Shown here in pieces: positions 1-8,971 of a stretch of DNA of 64,000 bases. The first letter of the stretch is position 1, and every line of letters starts with the position of its first letter. Source of the stretch: Desulfuromonadales bacterium (GTDB taxonomy: Bacteria > Desulfobacterota > Desulfuromonadia > Desulfuromonadales > BM103); NCBI GenBank assembly GCA_027065695.1, contig JAMONP010000018.1, forward strand, positions 1 through 64,000, read 5' to 3'. The notes beneath the pieces were generated by a model that saw only the letters and a list, made by a program, of their open reading frames with translations, had not been told where the DNA came from and made no database searches. The translations under genes were made by a program, and so were the position numbers.

Positions 1-236
1 GTATATGGTACTGTTGTAGTACCACTCTGTCAAGTTGTGTGAGTTGTGAAAAGGCTAACATGTAATCTACTAGCGAGCACGCTTGATATCACTACACAAG
101 TAGAGGGTTAAAGTTCGTGTTTCAAGCCCTTAGATTATAACTTCTTTCAGAACAAAACTGCTGAAGTATTGAAGGACAATATCCGTGTATGGCTTTCCCC
201 CGTTTCCGTAACACTGAGGATATCAAAATTCATTGT
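1..236. other. Intergenic, no gene recognised
   Basis: No convincing coding region is seen. A short hairpin (GGTACT, 5-nt loop, AGTACC) lies at 7-23. The 65-codon open frame starting at 169 runs through the 147-bp repeat described next and is not supported as a gene. Confidence 0.5.
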
Positions 237-383
237 TGCTATTCAGCACATGTACTTAAACCATCAAGAACACCCCCCTGCTCGTGCTACTCGCTTCCCC
301 CCTGTAAAACAAGGGGGATTAAGGGTCTGGATTCCCGATTACACCCTCGGCAATGACGATCTTTAATTGAAAGCTGAAGTTAC
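237..383 (+). repeat. 147-bp MITE-like repeat, copy A
   Basis: This stretch matches 23294-23440 over its full length and in the same orientation, including a shared CCCCCCTGCTCGTG block, a TGTAAAACA block and AATGACGATCTTTAA near the right end. The right end is GCTGAAGTTAC; the left end is a degenerate form of the inverted complement, which is intact in the other copy. No coding capacity is visible, so it resembles a non-autonomous miniature element. Boundaries are judged by eye. Confidence 0.75.
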
Positions 384-385
384 AA

Positions 386-428
386 CTAAAAAACCGCCTA
401 AAACGGCTATAGCCGCTAAAGACGGTTC
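386..428 (-). terminator. Rho-independent terminator, probably of dnaE-accA
   Basis: Read on the minus strand, an AACCG/CGGTT outer stem encloses the GC-rich palindrome CGGCTATAGCCG and is followed by a run of six T. It lies about 160 bp beyond the accA stop codon. An A/T run on the other side (429 onward) would also let it work weakly in the plus direction. Confidence 0.7.
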
Positions 429-586
429 AAAAAAAATCTGAGTAGTCAAGTTCACCAGGTCCCCTCCCTGTGTCCAAGAAACTATTGTCACACCATATAG
501 CTACAAAATTTCACAGTCACGTCTGTTCAGTGTGAAAGGTACGTTCTGTACCATAGATTCATATCTTACGGCCCAAACAAATCGGA

Positions 587-1540
587 TCATTCTTCAACAA
601 CAGACATGGCCCTGAATTTCTGGTAGCGCTGTTCAACCAGTTCATCAGGAGAAAGTTTCTGCAGCTCAGTTAAATGTTTTTTGAGATATCCCTTCACCAT
701 TGCGGCCGCAGCAACGTGGTCATTGTGGGCACCACCAGCAGGTTCCGGGATAACGTCGTCAATAATTATACCGAGCGCATCGACATCCATGGAAGTCAAT
801 TTGAGTGCTTCCGCCGCTTCCGGTCCACGCGTGCCGTCGCTCCAGAGAATTGCTGCACAGCCTTCTGGAGAGATGACCGCATAAACGGAGTACTGCATCA
901 TCTGCACCTTGTTACCGACAGCAATCGCCAGCGCACCGCCAGAGCCACCCTCGCCGGTCACCGTAACGATGATCGGCACCGTCAGAGCAGCCATCTCACG
1001 CAAGTTGCGGGCAATAGCTTCGGCCTGACCACGCTCCTCGGCACCAATTCCAGGAAAAGCTCCCGGCGTATCAACAAAAGTGAAGATCGGCAAGCCGAAT
1101 TGCTCGGCCATCTGCATTACCCGTAGAGCCTTACGATAACCTTCAGGGTTCGGCATACCGAAATTCCGGTAGACTTTCTGCTTGGTATCGCGCCCCTTCT
1201 GATGACCGATAACCGCGCATGGCTCACCATCGATACGGGCGAAACCACATACCAGCGCCGGATCATCGCGGAAGTTGCGATCACCATGAACCTCAAACCA
1301 ATCGGTAAAAATGTGCTGAATGTAATCGAGAGTGTATGGACGGGCCTGGTGACGAGCCAGCTGGGTACGTTGCCAGCGTGTCAACTTGGAGAATATTTCA
1401 TCCCGTAATTTATTGGCTTTCTTCTCTAACTTCTTTATGTCAGAGGAAAAATCGACATTGTCCGTTGAATAATCACGCAACTCTTTTATCTTCTGCTCAA
1501 GCTCTACGATGGGTTTTTCAAAATCTAGAAAAAACTGCAT
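587..1540 (-). CDS. accA: Acetyl-CoA carboxylase carboxyltransferase subunit alpha
   Basis: Alpha half of the carboxyltransferase that moves the carboxyl group from biotinylated AccB to acetyl-CoA, the first committed step of fatty acid synthesis; it would partner with AccD encoded elsewhere. The 317-residue product has the usual family length, the N-terminal [10 protein letters not shown] start, the YTLDYI segment, and the glycine-rich [10 protein letters not shown] segment of the crotonase-like fold. An ATG 36 bp further upstream exists, but the chosen start at 1540 has an AGGAG site 7 bp ahead and matches known AccA N-termini. It lies 48 bp downstream of dnaE on the same strand, so the two are probably co-transcribed. 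Identification is secure. Confidence 0.95.
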   Translation of the reverse strand: MQFFLDFEKPIVELEQKIKELRDYSTDNVDFSSDIKKLEKKANKLRDEIFSKLTRWQRTQLARHQARPYTLDYIQHIFTDWFEVHGDRNFRDDPALVCGFARIDGEPCAVIGHQKGRDTKQKVYRNFGMPNPEGYRKALRVMQMAEQFGLPIFTFVDTPGAFPGIGAEERGQAEAIARNLREMAALTVPIIVTVTGEGGSGGALAIAVGNKVQMMQYSVYAVISPEGCAAILWSDGTRGPEAAEALKLTSMDVDALGIIIDDVIPEPAGGAHNDHVAAAAMVKGYLKKHLTELQKLSPDELVEQRYQKFRAMSVVEE

Positions 1541-1588
1541 TAGCAGGCTCCTGTAAATATGTCGGCAACCAGACATGAGAGGTCAAAT

Positions 1589-4500
1589 CTATTCAAAAGT
1601 GACGACATTATATCCGAACAACTTCTCGGCGTCATCCATCATTTCATCACTGGCTTGAAGGCGCAGTCCATCAGGCAATGATATCACGGTTTCGCTACGA
1701 TTGGGCACAACCAGGTGAATAAGCGCCTCGCATTCGCCGCGATAGCGAGTCATGATTTCCTTAAGAGAGCGCAACTGCCGATCATCAAGACCTGGAGTCG
1801 TCAAACGGAAATGAACCAGCATGGTATTGCGCCCCTGATAATCTTTAAGCGACAAAACTTCATTAACCAGAATTTTGCAGGCATCCTCGCCAACATCCAC
1901 ACTGCCTTTGATCAGCAAAGGTTCTTCGCTGTTAAGAAGTTCTGCTGACTCGGTGTAGGTTTCTGGGAAAACAACCATTTCCACAAAACCACTTAGGTCC
2001 TCCAGGGTGACGAAAGCCATCCGATCACCCTTACGCGTGTTCAGCAGCTTGATGCCGGTAACAATACCACAAACACGGACTTCCTCTTTGTCTGCACGTT
2101 CCATCAGGCCAGCCGTATCACAGGTACTGAAACGCTTGATGGCGTCACTGTGTCGCGCCAGCGGGTGACCGGTAATATAGAAACCGATGGCCTCCTTTTC
2201 GTTGGTCAGGAGAATATTCTCGGGCCATTCTTCGATATCCGGGAGTTGACCGTAGGCTTGCCCACTCTGAGTAAAAATCTGATCCGTTCCGAAGAGTGAT
2301 TCCTGGCCGCTCTCTTTCTCACGCTGAAGTTTCTGACCGTACTCCATCGCCTCTTCAAGAGCAGCCATAAATTGCGCACGTTTGCTCTGCAGGGAATCAA
2401 AAGCTCCACATTTAATTAATGCTTCAACAACGCGTTTGTTGACACGTCGCAAATCGACACGTTCACAAAAATCATGCAGGGACTCGAAAGGTCCATCTAC
2501 GCGTGCCTCGACAATTGCTTCGACAGCAGCACTCCCTACCCCTTTAACCGCACCCAAGCCAAAGCGGATACCATTGTCATGCACGGTAAAATCGCGATTC
2601 GACTCGTTGATATCTGGTGGCAATACGGAGACTTCCATATTGCGAATTTCATTAATATTCTTGATGACCTTGTCGGTATTCTCCATGTCCTCAGTGAGCA
2701 GTGCGGCCATGAATTCCAACGGGTAGTGGGCCTTGAGATAGGCGGTCTGGTAGGCAACATCGGCATAGGCTGCCGAGTGGGATTTATTAAAACCATACTC
2801 GGCAAATTTCGCCATCTGGTCGAATACTGCTTCGGCCTTCTTGGGGTTGAGCTTGTTCTCTGTAGCGCCATTAAGAAAAATTTTCTTCTGCTTGGCCATC
2901 TCCTCGGGCTTCTTTTTACCCATGGCTCGACGCAACAAGTCAGCGCCACCAAGAGTGTAGTTACCGAGCACCTGGGCAATCTGCATAACCTGTTCCTGGT
3001 AGACAATGACGCCGTAGGTATCTTTAAGGATCGGCTCTAACTGAGGGAAATCATAAGTGAAAGTCTCTACCCCGTGCTTACGCTTAATGAAAGAGTCAAC
3101 CATTCCCGAACCGAGCGGGCCAGGCCGATAGAGCGCTACCATGGCAATCAGGTCTCCGAAGCAGGTCGGCTTGAGTTTGATCAGGTATTCTTTCATGCCG
3201 GACGATTCCAATTGAAAGACACCGGTTGTTTCACCACGGCTGAGAAGTTGGAAAGCCTTTTCGTCATCATCAGAGACCATGGTCAGGTCGAAATCGGGGG
3301 TCTTGCCCGCTCTGATCAGACGAACTGCATTACTGATGACAGTCAGAGTCTTCAGGCCGAGAAAATCAAACTTGACCAGGCCGATCTTTTCAACAAAACC
3401 CATATCAAACTGGGTGACCTGCCCCTTCGACTTGGGATCTACATAGAGTGGCAGATAATTGGTCAAAGGCTCCGGGGTGACGACAACACCGGCCGCATGG
3501 GTTGAGGCATGGCGCGTCAAACCTTCTAGCGAAATGGCTACATCGAAGAGTTTCTTAACCCGGCGATCCTTCTCTATCAATTCGCGCAGACGTGGTTCCT
3601 GCTTTTGTGCATCCTTGAGAGTGACTTTTTTTCCGGTCGGGTTCGGGATCAGCTTGGCAATTGTGTCGACTTCCCCATAAGGCATGCCCATACCGCGGCC
3701 GACATCACGGATAACAGCACGGGCCATCATTGAACCAAAGGTGATAATCTGCGCAACTTTATCCTTGCCATACTTTTCGCGGACATAATTGATGACATCC
3801 TCACGACCATTGATGCAGAAGTCGATGTCGATATCCGGCATAGAGATACGTTCAGGGTTCAGAAAGCGCTCAAAAAGCAGGTCATAGGGGATCGGATCGA
3901 TATCGGTGATCTTGAGGGCATAGGCGACCAGGCTGCCGGCGGCACTGCCACGACCGGGACCAACCGGGATATCATGGTCTTTCGCCCAGTTGATGAAGTC
4001 AGCAACTATCAGGAAGTAGTCAGGGAAGCCCATCTGATTGATGATCTTCAACTCATCCTCAAGGCGAGCCTTGTAGGCTTCGACATCCTCAGCAGAGAAT
4101 TCAGGACGCACCTTGCGGATAGCAGAGAAACGCTGCTCCAGGCCCTCATAAGATTGCTCTTCGAGAGCCTGACTTGGTGTCTGTCCTTCACCGAGGGTCA
4201 GTTCCGGGAAATGATAGTTTTTGCCGGTAACATCCAACTCGAGGTTGCAACGCTCGGCAATTTCAACCGTATTACTGATCGCCTCAGGCACAACCTTGAA
4301 GAGTTCCGCCATCTCGTCAGGCGTCTTAACATAAAACTCTTCGTTGGGAAAACGCATCCGATTCGGATCGTCCATGGTCTTGCCAGTTTGAATGCAAAGT
4401 AATACCTCATGCGCAAAAGCGTCATCACGGGTCAGATAATGGCAATCATTAGTAGCGACCAGCGGCAGGCCGAGCTCCTTGCCGAGCTCAATCAGCCCTT

Positions 4501-5074
4501 TATTGACCACCTCCTGGTCTGACAAAAAATTTTCCTGCAGCTCAAGATAGAGTCTGTTTCGATCAAAGATACTGGAGATTTCTTCCAGCCGGCCCCGAGC
4601 GTGATCCATACGCCCCCGATTAATCAGGCTGGGGATCTCACCACCAAGACAAGCGGTCAAGGCAATCAAACCATCATTGTGTTCGTTTAGAAGCTGCCAG
4701 TCGATCCGTGGTCGATAATAGAAACCGTCCTGATAAGCCGTCGATACCAGGCGACAGAGGTTACGGTAGCCAGTACGGTTTTTACAGAGGAGAACCAGAT
4801 GTCCGGACGCATCGCCGGAAGAAGACGCGCCACTCTTATCGAGACGCGAACCAGGCGCAACGTAGACTTCACAGCCAATGATCGGCTTGACACCAGCAGC
4901 ATGTGCTTTGGTGTAGAAGTCCAACGCACCAAACATGTTGCCATGATCGGTAATCGCCATAGCCGGCATGCGATACTCTTTGGCACGAGCCACCAGATCA
5001 CTGATACGGATGGCGCCATCAAGCAGGCTGTACTGGGTGTGGACATGGAGATGAACAAAATTGGAGTGATGCAT
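1589..5074 (-). CDS. dnaE: DNA polymerase III alpha subunit
   Basis: Catalytic subunit of the replicative polymerase. The 1161-residue protein has the standard DnaE layout: an N-terminal PHP domain opening with HVHTQYSLLDG, a C-family polymerase core with the catalytic aspartates in PDIDIDFC near residue 410, a helix-hairpin-helix segment around residues 850-900, and a C-terminal OB-fold near residue 990. It is the DnaE1 type (no exonuclease insertion as in PolC). It is followed by accA, an arrangement known from several proteobacteria. No truncation or frameshift is visible. Confidence 0.96.
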   Translation of the reverse strand: MHHSNFVHLHVHTQYSLLDGAIRISDLVARAKEYRMPAMAITDHGNMFGALDFYTKAHAAGVKPIIGCEVYVAPGSRLDKSGASSSGDASGHLVLLCKNRTGYRNLCRLVSTAYQDGFYYRPRIDWQLLNEHNDGLIALTACLGGEIPSLINRGRMDHARGRLEEISSIFDRNRLYLELQENFLSDQEVVNKGLIELGKELGLPLVATNDCHYLTRDDAFAHEVLLCIQTGKTMDDPNRMRFPNEEFYVKTPDEMAELFKVVPEAISNTVEIAERCNLELDVTGKNYHFPELTLGEGQTPSQALEEQSYEGLEQRFSAIRKVRPEFSAEDVEAYKARLEDELKIINQMGFPDYFLIVADFINWAKDHDIPVGPGRGSAAGSLVAYALKITDIDPIPYDLLFERFLNPERISMPDIDIDFCINGREDVINYVREKYGKDKVAQIITFGSMMARAVIRDVGRGMGMPYGEVDTIAKLIPNPTGKKVTLKDAQKQEPRLRELIEKDRRVKKLFDVAISLEGLTRHASTHAAGVVVTPEPLTNYLPLYVDPKSKGQVTQFDMGFVEKIGLVKFDFLGLKTLTVISNAVRLIRAGKTPDFDLTMVSDDDEKAFQLLSRGETTGVFQLESSGMKEYLIKLKPTCFGDLIAMVALYRPGPLGSGMVDSFIKRKHGVETFTYDFPQLEPILKDTYGVIVYQEQVMQIAQVLGNYTLGGADLLRRAMGKKKPEEMAKQKKIFLNGATENKLNPKKAEAVFDQMAKFAEYGFNKSHSAAYADVAYQTAYLKAHYPLEFMAALLTEDMENTDKVIKNINEIRNMEVSVLPPDINESNRDFTVHDNGIRFGLGAVKGVGSAAVEAIVEARVDGPFESLHDFCERVDLRRVNKRVVEALIKCGAFDSLQSKRAQFMAALEEAMEYGQKLQREKESGQESLFGTDQIFTQSGQAYGQLPDIEEWPENILLTNEKEAIGFYITGHPLARHSDAIKRFSTCDTAGLMERADKEEVRVCGIVTGIKLLNTRKGDRMAFVTLEDLSGFVEMVVFPETYTESAELLNSEEPLLIKGSVDVGEDACKILVNEVLSLKDYQGRNTMLVHFRLTTPGLDDRQLRSLKEIMTRYRGECEALIHLVVPNRSETVISLPDGLRLQASDEMMDDAEKLFGYNVVTFE

Positions 5075-5235
5075 ATATGGTAAAACCTAAAAGCTAGAAA
5101 TCGGAAAACAGGGGACGGAATCTAACGGTAAGGATCAATTGTAAAAACAGAATTCAGAATACAGAAATACGGTTCGCGATGAAACATTAAAATACTGAAC
5201 ATGAAGATGAATATGATGTCTTTTTGTTTCGGGCC

Positions 5236-5387
5236 TATAACCCAAAAAAAGGTTTAACGCAGAGTCGCGAAGAACGCAGAGGAAAGACTACAATTTTCAT
5301 GGAAATGACACGATCAAGTCCATTCTTCTCTGCGCCTCCGCGTCTTAGCGTTAAAAAGTGATGTCATGTGTCTTTGTTTTGGTTATA
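5236..5387. repeat. Dispersed palindromic repeat, family 2, copy A
   Basis: The ends form an inverted repeat (TATAACCCAAAA at left, TTTTGGTTATA at right). Inside, TTTAACGCAGAG and GTCTTAGCGTTAA with CTCTGCG form a second inverted pair. A close relative lies at 50034-50193 and a diverged core at 10491-10613. It fills most of the 335-bp gap between dnaE and the maf-like gene; no gene is seen in the rest of the gap. Confidence 0.7.
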
Positions 5388-5409
5388 GATCCGTTTTGTT
5401 TTGTAGGTA

Positions 5410-5991
5410 TTAAAGGACGTCGACATCGAAGTGTTTCAACATGTTAACCAAAAGGATAAGGGGAAGTCCGATCAGACTGTTGTAATCATTACCGGCCATC
5501 TTTTCCATCAAGGCGATTCCCAAGCCCTCGATTTTAAATGAGCCAGCACAATCAACCGGGTTCTCTTTAGTAACATAATGCTTGATTTGCTTTTCGGTCA
5601 GCTCTCTCATAGAGACGGAAAAGGTTTCAAACTCAGTCAGACTATTGCCAGTTGCACTGTCATAAATCGCCAGACCGGTATAAAAAGTATGTTTGCGCCC
5701 CTGCATTTCCAACAGCTGTTCAATCGCTTTTTCCTGAGTTCCTGGTTTGCCCAGCAGGCGATGTCGAGCATCCACGAAAACCTGGTCGGAACCAATAATC
5801 AGGGCATCATCATACTGATCTGCGAGGCTTTTCGCCTTTTGCAAAGACTGGTGCTTGACCAGAAGTTCAGCAGAGACACTTGGGTACATCTGCTCCTTGT
5901 AGCGCGGAGCAGCGACATGAAAGCTCAGTTCAAGTTGACGCATTAACTGCAGACGATAGGGGCTGGTTGAGGCAAGAATAAGGGTGCGCAT
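5410..5991 (-). CDS. Maf/YceF-family nucleotide pyrophosphatase
   Basis: Nucleoside triphosphate pyrophosphatase of the Maf superfamily, thought to remove non-canonical nucleotides. The 193-residue product starts with LILASTSPYR, the family signature, and carries GSDQV near residue 69, a GKP motif, and FKIEGLGIAL near residue 152. The overall pattern (STSPYR, GSDQVF, FYTGLA, CAGSF) is closest to E. coli YceF, the 7-methyl-GTP pyrophosphatase subfamily, rather than to YhdE. The subfamily call is from remembered family sequences. It is monocistronic as far as can be seen and is separated from dnaE by a repeat. Confidence 0.88.
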   Translation of the reverse strand: MRTLILASTSPYRLQLMRQLELSFHVAAPRYKEQMYPSVSAELLVKHQSLQKAKSLADQYDDALIIGSDQVFVDARHRLLGKPGTQEKAIEQLLEMQGRKHTFYTGLAIYDSATGNSLTEFETFSVSMRELTEKQIKHYVTKENPVDCAGSFKIEGLGIALMEKMAGNDYNSLIGLPLILLVNMLKHFDVDVL

Positions 5992-6057
5992 GAAAACCTT
6001 CCAGAAAGAAAAAGTGTGTACACCTTTTTACCTCAATCGGTCGTTGTAATGCAATCG

Positions 6058-6420
6058 TCAGATAAGGTTCTGCCACGCAGGTGAAGATTCAGCAACTGTA
6101 CCGGCATAACTCGTGCTGTTACCATGTGGTTGACTGCGGCGAGTTTGCAAGAGCGGCATCTCACGAACCGATTCGAGCAAGGCACTTTCCAGAACATCAG
6201 AGCCACATCGATCAATAAATTCAGAGAACCCGGAACCACCAAGCCAGGCATCTGCAAAAGTCACAGAATCGTTGCGGCCAATCTCAACCAGAACTTCGCC
6301 TTCATAACAACCATCACCTACGGTTCCGGAGATACGCACTCCACGCCCCTGCCGTTCTGTCGCATAGATATCGAAATAGATAGCGCTGCCGTTGATTTCT
6401 GTCGTACCAATGTAGATCAT
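6058..6420 (-). CDS. Hypothetical protein, 120 residues
   Basis: Not recognised. The start is supported by GGGAGG 5 bp upstream of the ATG. The product begins MIYIGTTEINGSAIYFDIYATE and has a glycine- and acid-rich first half that looks like beta strands; the last 30 residues are polar and low in hydrophobics (SQPHGNSTSYAG). There is no signal peptide or membrane segment. It lies 66 bp upstream of the maf-like gene on the same strand and could share its transcript. No motif suggests a function. Confidence 0.6.
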   Translation of the reverse strand: MIYIGTTEINGSAIYFDIYATERQGRGVRISGTVGDGCYEGEVLVEIGRNDSVTFADAWLGGSGFSEFIDRCGSDVLESALLESVREMPLLQTRRSQPHGNSTSYAGTVAESSPAWQNLI

Positions 6421-6716
6421 AATTACCTCCCTGTTGGCTTTGATGTTACCTTAGCAGACAGCGAGACATAATATGTCACACATACCAAACAACCGTAATC
6501 GAACATCCGTAACCAAACATCCGTAGGGTTTGCAAACAGCTCCATCGTTTGCGAACGCGGAACCGACCAACAAACACTACCGCACAATAAAAAAACCAAA
6601 AACCGACGGTCGACCCGGTTACAAAATCAATGGGTTTTTTGTGTTGTAACGGACATTTTGTTCAAAACAATATTGTGGTGTATTGGGCTTTATGACGGCG
6701 TGCGCTGTTAGAACCT
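6421..6716. other. Intergenic region with short repeats
   Basis: No gene seen. It contains a doubled CATCCGTA near 6500-6525, the paired words GTTTGCAAAC and GTTTGCGAAC at about 6527-6557, and then AT-rich sequence leading into the GTGCGCAT hairpins. The repeated words suggest a decayed dispersed repeat rather than a promoter. Confidence 0.4.
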
Positions 6717-6752
6717 TACGGCGTGCGCATGGTGAGGCTATGCGCACCCTAC
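6717..6752. repeat. GTGCGCAT hairpin, copy 1
   Basis: GTGCGCAT and ATGCGCAC form a perfect 8-bp stem around a 9-nt loop (6723-6747), flanked by ACGGC and CCTACC. A near-identical unit lies about 120 bp further on. A partial third copy (GGCGTGCGC) sits at 6697-6706. REP-like; it could also end the transcript of the PAS-protein gene. Confidence 0.65.
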
Positions 6753-6839
6753 CGGACCGATCATTTGACGAATTTAGCGGTGGGTGGATATTGATTAATG
6801 ACCGTGTTTATGGGGATTTTGTGGTGCATGGGGATTTTT

Positions 6840-6875
6840 TACAGCGTGCGCATGGTGGGGCTATGCGCACCCTAC
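6840..6875. repeat. GTGCGCAT hairpin, copy 2
   Basis: Same unit as at 6717-6752: stem GTGCGCAT/ATGCGCAC with loop GGTGGGGCT (one base different from copy 1) and CCTACG following. It lies about 13 bp downstream of the stop of the PAS-protein gene on the minus strand and may act as its transcript end. Confidence 0.65.
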
Positions 6876-6887
6876 GTTATATTTATG

Positions 6888-7316
6888 TTAACCTTCCAAT
6901 TCCGCCAAACGATCACGCAACTCTTTTTCCTGCTGCCTTCTCTCGGTGATATCACGCATGATGGCGGCAACACCGAGAGGCTTGCCATTATCGTCCGACA
7001 ACAACACGATTGAGAATTCGGTGGACATTTTTGTGCCATTCTGGTGCATGGCCGGCACTGCCAGCATTTCGGTGCCATAGCGTGTCTCACCTGTAGCCAT
7101 GGTCTTGTGATAGCCAGCCCAGTGACGCTCCCTGAGTTTTTCAGGAATAATCAGATCGAGAGACTGACCGATCGCTTCTTTGGCGGTGCGGCCAAAAATC
7201 CGTTCGGCGCCCTGGTTCCATAAACGGATGATGCCATCACGATCTGCAAACAGGATCGCATCCGGGGCGAGAGTTAGAATCTGCTGGCTGAGAGTTGTGT
7301 TGTCGAAACTTGTCAT
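6888..7316 (-). CDS. Stand-alone PAS-domain protein at end of nar operon
   Basis: A 142-residue soluble protein consisting of one PAS domain (about residues 10-125) and a short charged coiled-coil tail (ITERRQQEKELRDRLAELEG). The PAS shows the usual ILFADRDGIIRLWNQGAERIFG beginning and an IMRDITERR end. No kinase, GGDEF or helix-turn-helix output is present. The start at 7316 is preceded by AGAGGAAA; an open frame extends further upstream but overlaps narK. It lies 29 bp after narK on the same strand, so it is probably co-transcribed with the nitrate genes. A role in sensing redox state or nitrate is an inference from position only. Confidence 0.8.
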   Translation of the reverse strand: MTSFDNTTLSQQILTLAPDAILFADRDGIIRLWNQGAERIFGRTAKEAIGQSLDLIIPEKLRERHWAGYHKTMATGETRYGTEMLAVPAMHQNGTKMSTEFSIVLLSDDNGKPLGVAAIMRDITERRQQEKELRDRLAELEG

Positions 7317-7345
7317 ATTTGATTTCCTCTTTTTCTGAATAATTC

Positions 7346-8950
7346 CTACGGATTTTGGATATATGCATTCTTCCTGGTATAGAACCACCAGTTAATCACC
7401 AGACAGACAAAGTAGAAGACGGCAAAACCGTACAGTGCATATTCCGGAGTCGTCGCCTTGATCTGCTCACCGAATACCTTGGGAATAATGAATGCGCCGT
7501 AGGCGGCAATCGCTGATGTCCAACCCAGCACAGGACCAGCCTGCTCAGCATTAAAAATCATGGCGACGGAACGGAAGGTTGAACCATTGCCAACGCCAGT
7601 TGCAGCAAACAGGATAATAAAGAGAATCAAAAACGGCACAAAAACCGTCTCCGGAGTCGCTGAAGCATAAGCTGCCTTCATAAAGTAGGCACAACCCAAC
7701 GCAGAAACAATCATCACTATGGAAACCCATTGAGTAACGATAGCTCCGCCCATTTTATCGGCGATCTTGCCACCAATTGGACGAATCAAGGCACCGATAA
7801 ATGGTCCCATCCAGGCAAACATCAGAGCACTTGGGCCATTAGGATTGACTGTATTGTGGGTCATGACACCATCAACCATGATATGCGAGAAACCGAAGAT
7901 GATCTTGATCGACAAGGCAAAGGCGGCCGAGTAGCCGATGAAGGAACCGAAGGTCATGGTATAGATAATGGTCATGGCCCAGGTGTGTTTATTGTTGAAA
8001 ATCTGATATTGCCGATCGAGGTTTTCACGCAAACCACCTTTGGTCAGGTACTTCATACCGAAGACCGTGGCGGCAATGACCAATGGCAACACCACCCATT
8101 TGCTGAGCAGACCGAGACCGACAGGGGCTGGCAGCAACAGGTAAAGGCCGAAAGTGGCAGTGACAAAGGCGATCAGTAACAGACCGCTGATCATGGCAAA
8201 CGATTTGCCGGTGGAACCAAGGTCGGGGGTGACCGTCTTGGTGGTTATATTATTCATGCCGAAGAAACCGGCAAAAGCCAACGGGATCAACAGCACCAGC
8301 CAGATATAGCCAGCGTTATGGATGTAGGTTTCGGAACCAGCCGGGATCTTGCCAATCAGGGTGCCGCTGGTATTGATCAGTTTTTGAGAAGTGCCGCCGA
8401 ACAGACCGAAGGTCATCGACAAAGGAATCAGGATCTGCATGGTGGTGACACCGAAATTGCCCAATCCAGCGTTGAGACCAAGGGAGGTTCCCTGAACTTT
8501 TTTCGGGAAAAAGAAGCTGATGTTCGACATGGAAGATGCGAAGTTGCCGCCGCCGAAACCGGAGAGCAGAGCCAGCAGGTAATAGACTTCGATCGGCGTA
8601 GCCGGATTCTGCAAAGCAATACCGGTGCCGAGCGCCGGGATCATCAGCAGTGCCGTGGTGAAGAAGATGGTGTTACGGCCACCGGCAATACGGATCATGA
8701 ACGAACTCGGTATCCGCAGGGTGGCACCGGTCAGACCGGCAATAGCCGACAAGGTGAAGAGTTGAGACGGGCTGAAGGGGTAACCAAGATTGATCATCTG
8801 TACCGTGATGATCCCCCAGTAGAGCCAGACGGCGAAACCACACAACAAGCTTGGAATCGAAATCCAGAGATTGCGATTGGCTATTTTTTTGCCGGTTGAA
8901 TTCCAGAATTTTTCGTCTTCTACGTCCCACTTATCTAGATTGATTGACAT
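7346..8950 (-). CDS. narK: Nitrate/nitrite transporter, NarK type
   Basis: Major facilitator of the nitrate/nitrite porter family, 534 residues with about twelve membrane segments. The N-terminus (FWNSTGKKIANRNLWIS) and the signature stretches LNAGLGNFGVTTMQ near residue 160 and ATGVGNGSTFRSVAMIF near residue 450 are like E. coli NarK, the nitrate/nitrite exchanger. A strong AGGAGG lies 6 bp before the ATG. It follows a second porter gene by 21 bp; the two probably correspond to the NarK1/NarK2 pair known from denitrifiers, with this one expected to export nitrite in exchange for nitrate. Confidence 0.92.
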   Translation of the reverse strand: MSINLDKWDVEDEKFWNSTGKKIANRNLWISIPSLLCGFAVWLYWGIITVQMINLGYPFSPSQLFTLSAIAGLTGATLRIPSSFMIRIAGGRNTIFFTTALLMIPALGTGIALQNPATPIEVYYLLALLSGFGGGNFASSMSNISFFFPKKVQGTSLGLNAGLGNFGVTTMQILIPLSMTFGLFGGTSQKLINTSGTLIGKIPAGSETYIHNAGYIWLVLLIPLAFAGFFGMNNITTKTVTPDLGSTGKSFAMISGLLLIAFVTATFGLYLLLPAPVGLGLLSKWVVLPLVIAATVFGMKYLTKGGLRENLDRQYQIFNNKHTWAMTIIYTMTFGSFIGYSAAFALSIKIIFGFSHIMVDGVMTHNTVNPNGPSALMFAWMGPFIGALIRPIGGKIADKMGGAIVTQWVSIVMIVSALGCAYFMKAAYASATPETVFVPFLILFIILFAATGVGNGSTFRSVAMIFNAEQAGPVLGWTSAIAAYGAFIIPKVFGEQIKATTPEYALYGFAVFYFVCLVINWWFYTRKNAYIQNP

Positions 8951-8971
8951 GTACTGCCTCCTAGAAATTGT

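Noticed and set aside
169-366. 65-codon open frame on the plus strand
   Set aside because: It runs through the 147-bp repeat, has no ribosome site and the frame is not kept in the other copy of the repeat.
674-1126. 150-codon open frame opposite accA
   Set aside because: It lies wholly antisense to a secure gene, and its composition is that of a shadow frame.
8318-8899. 193-codon frame opposite narK
   Set aside because: Antisense shadow of a membrane-protein gene; its Gln/Arg/Thr-rich composition is the usual complement of hydrophobic codons.
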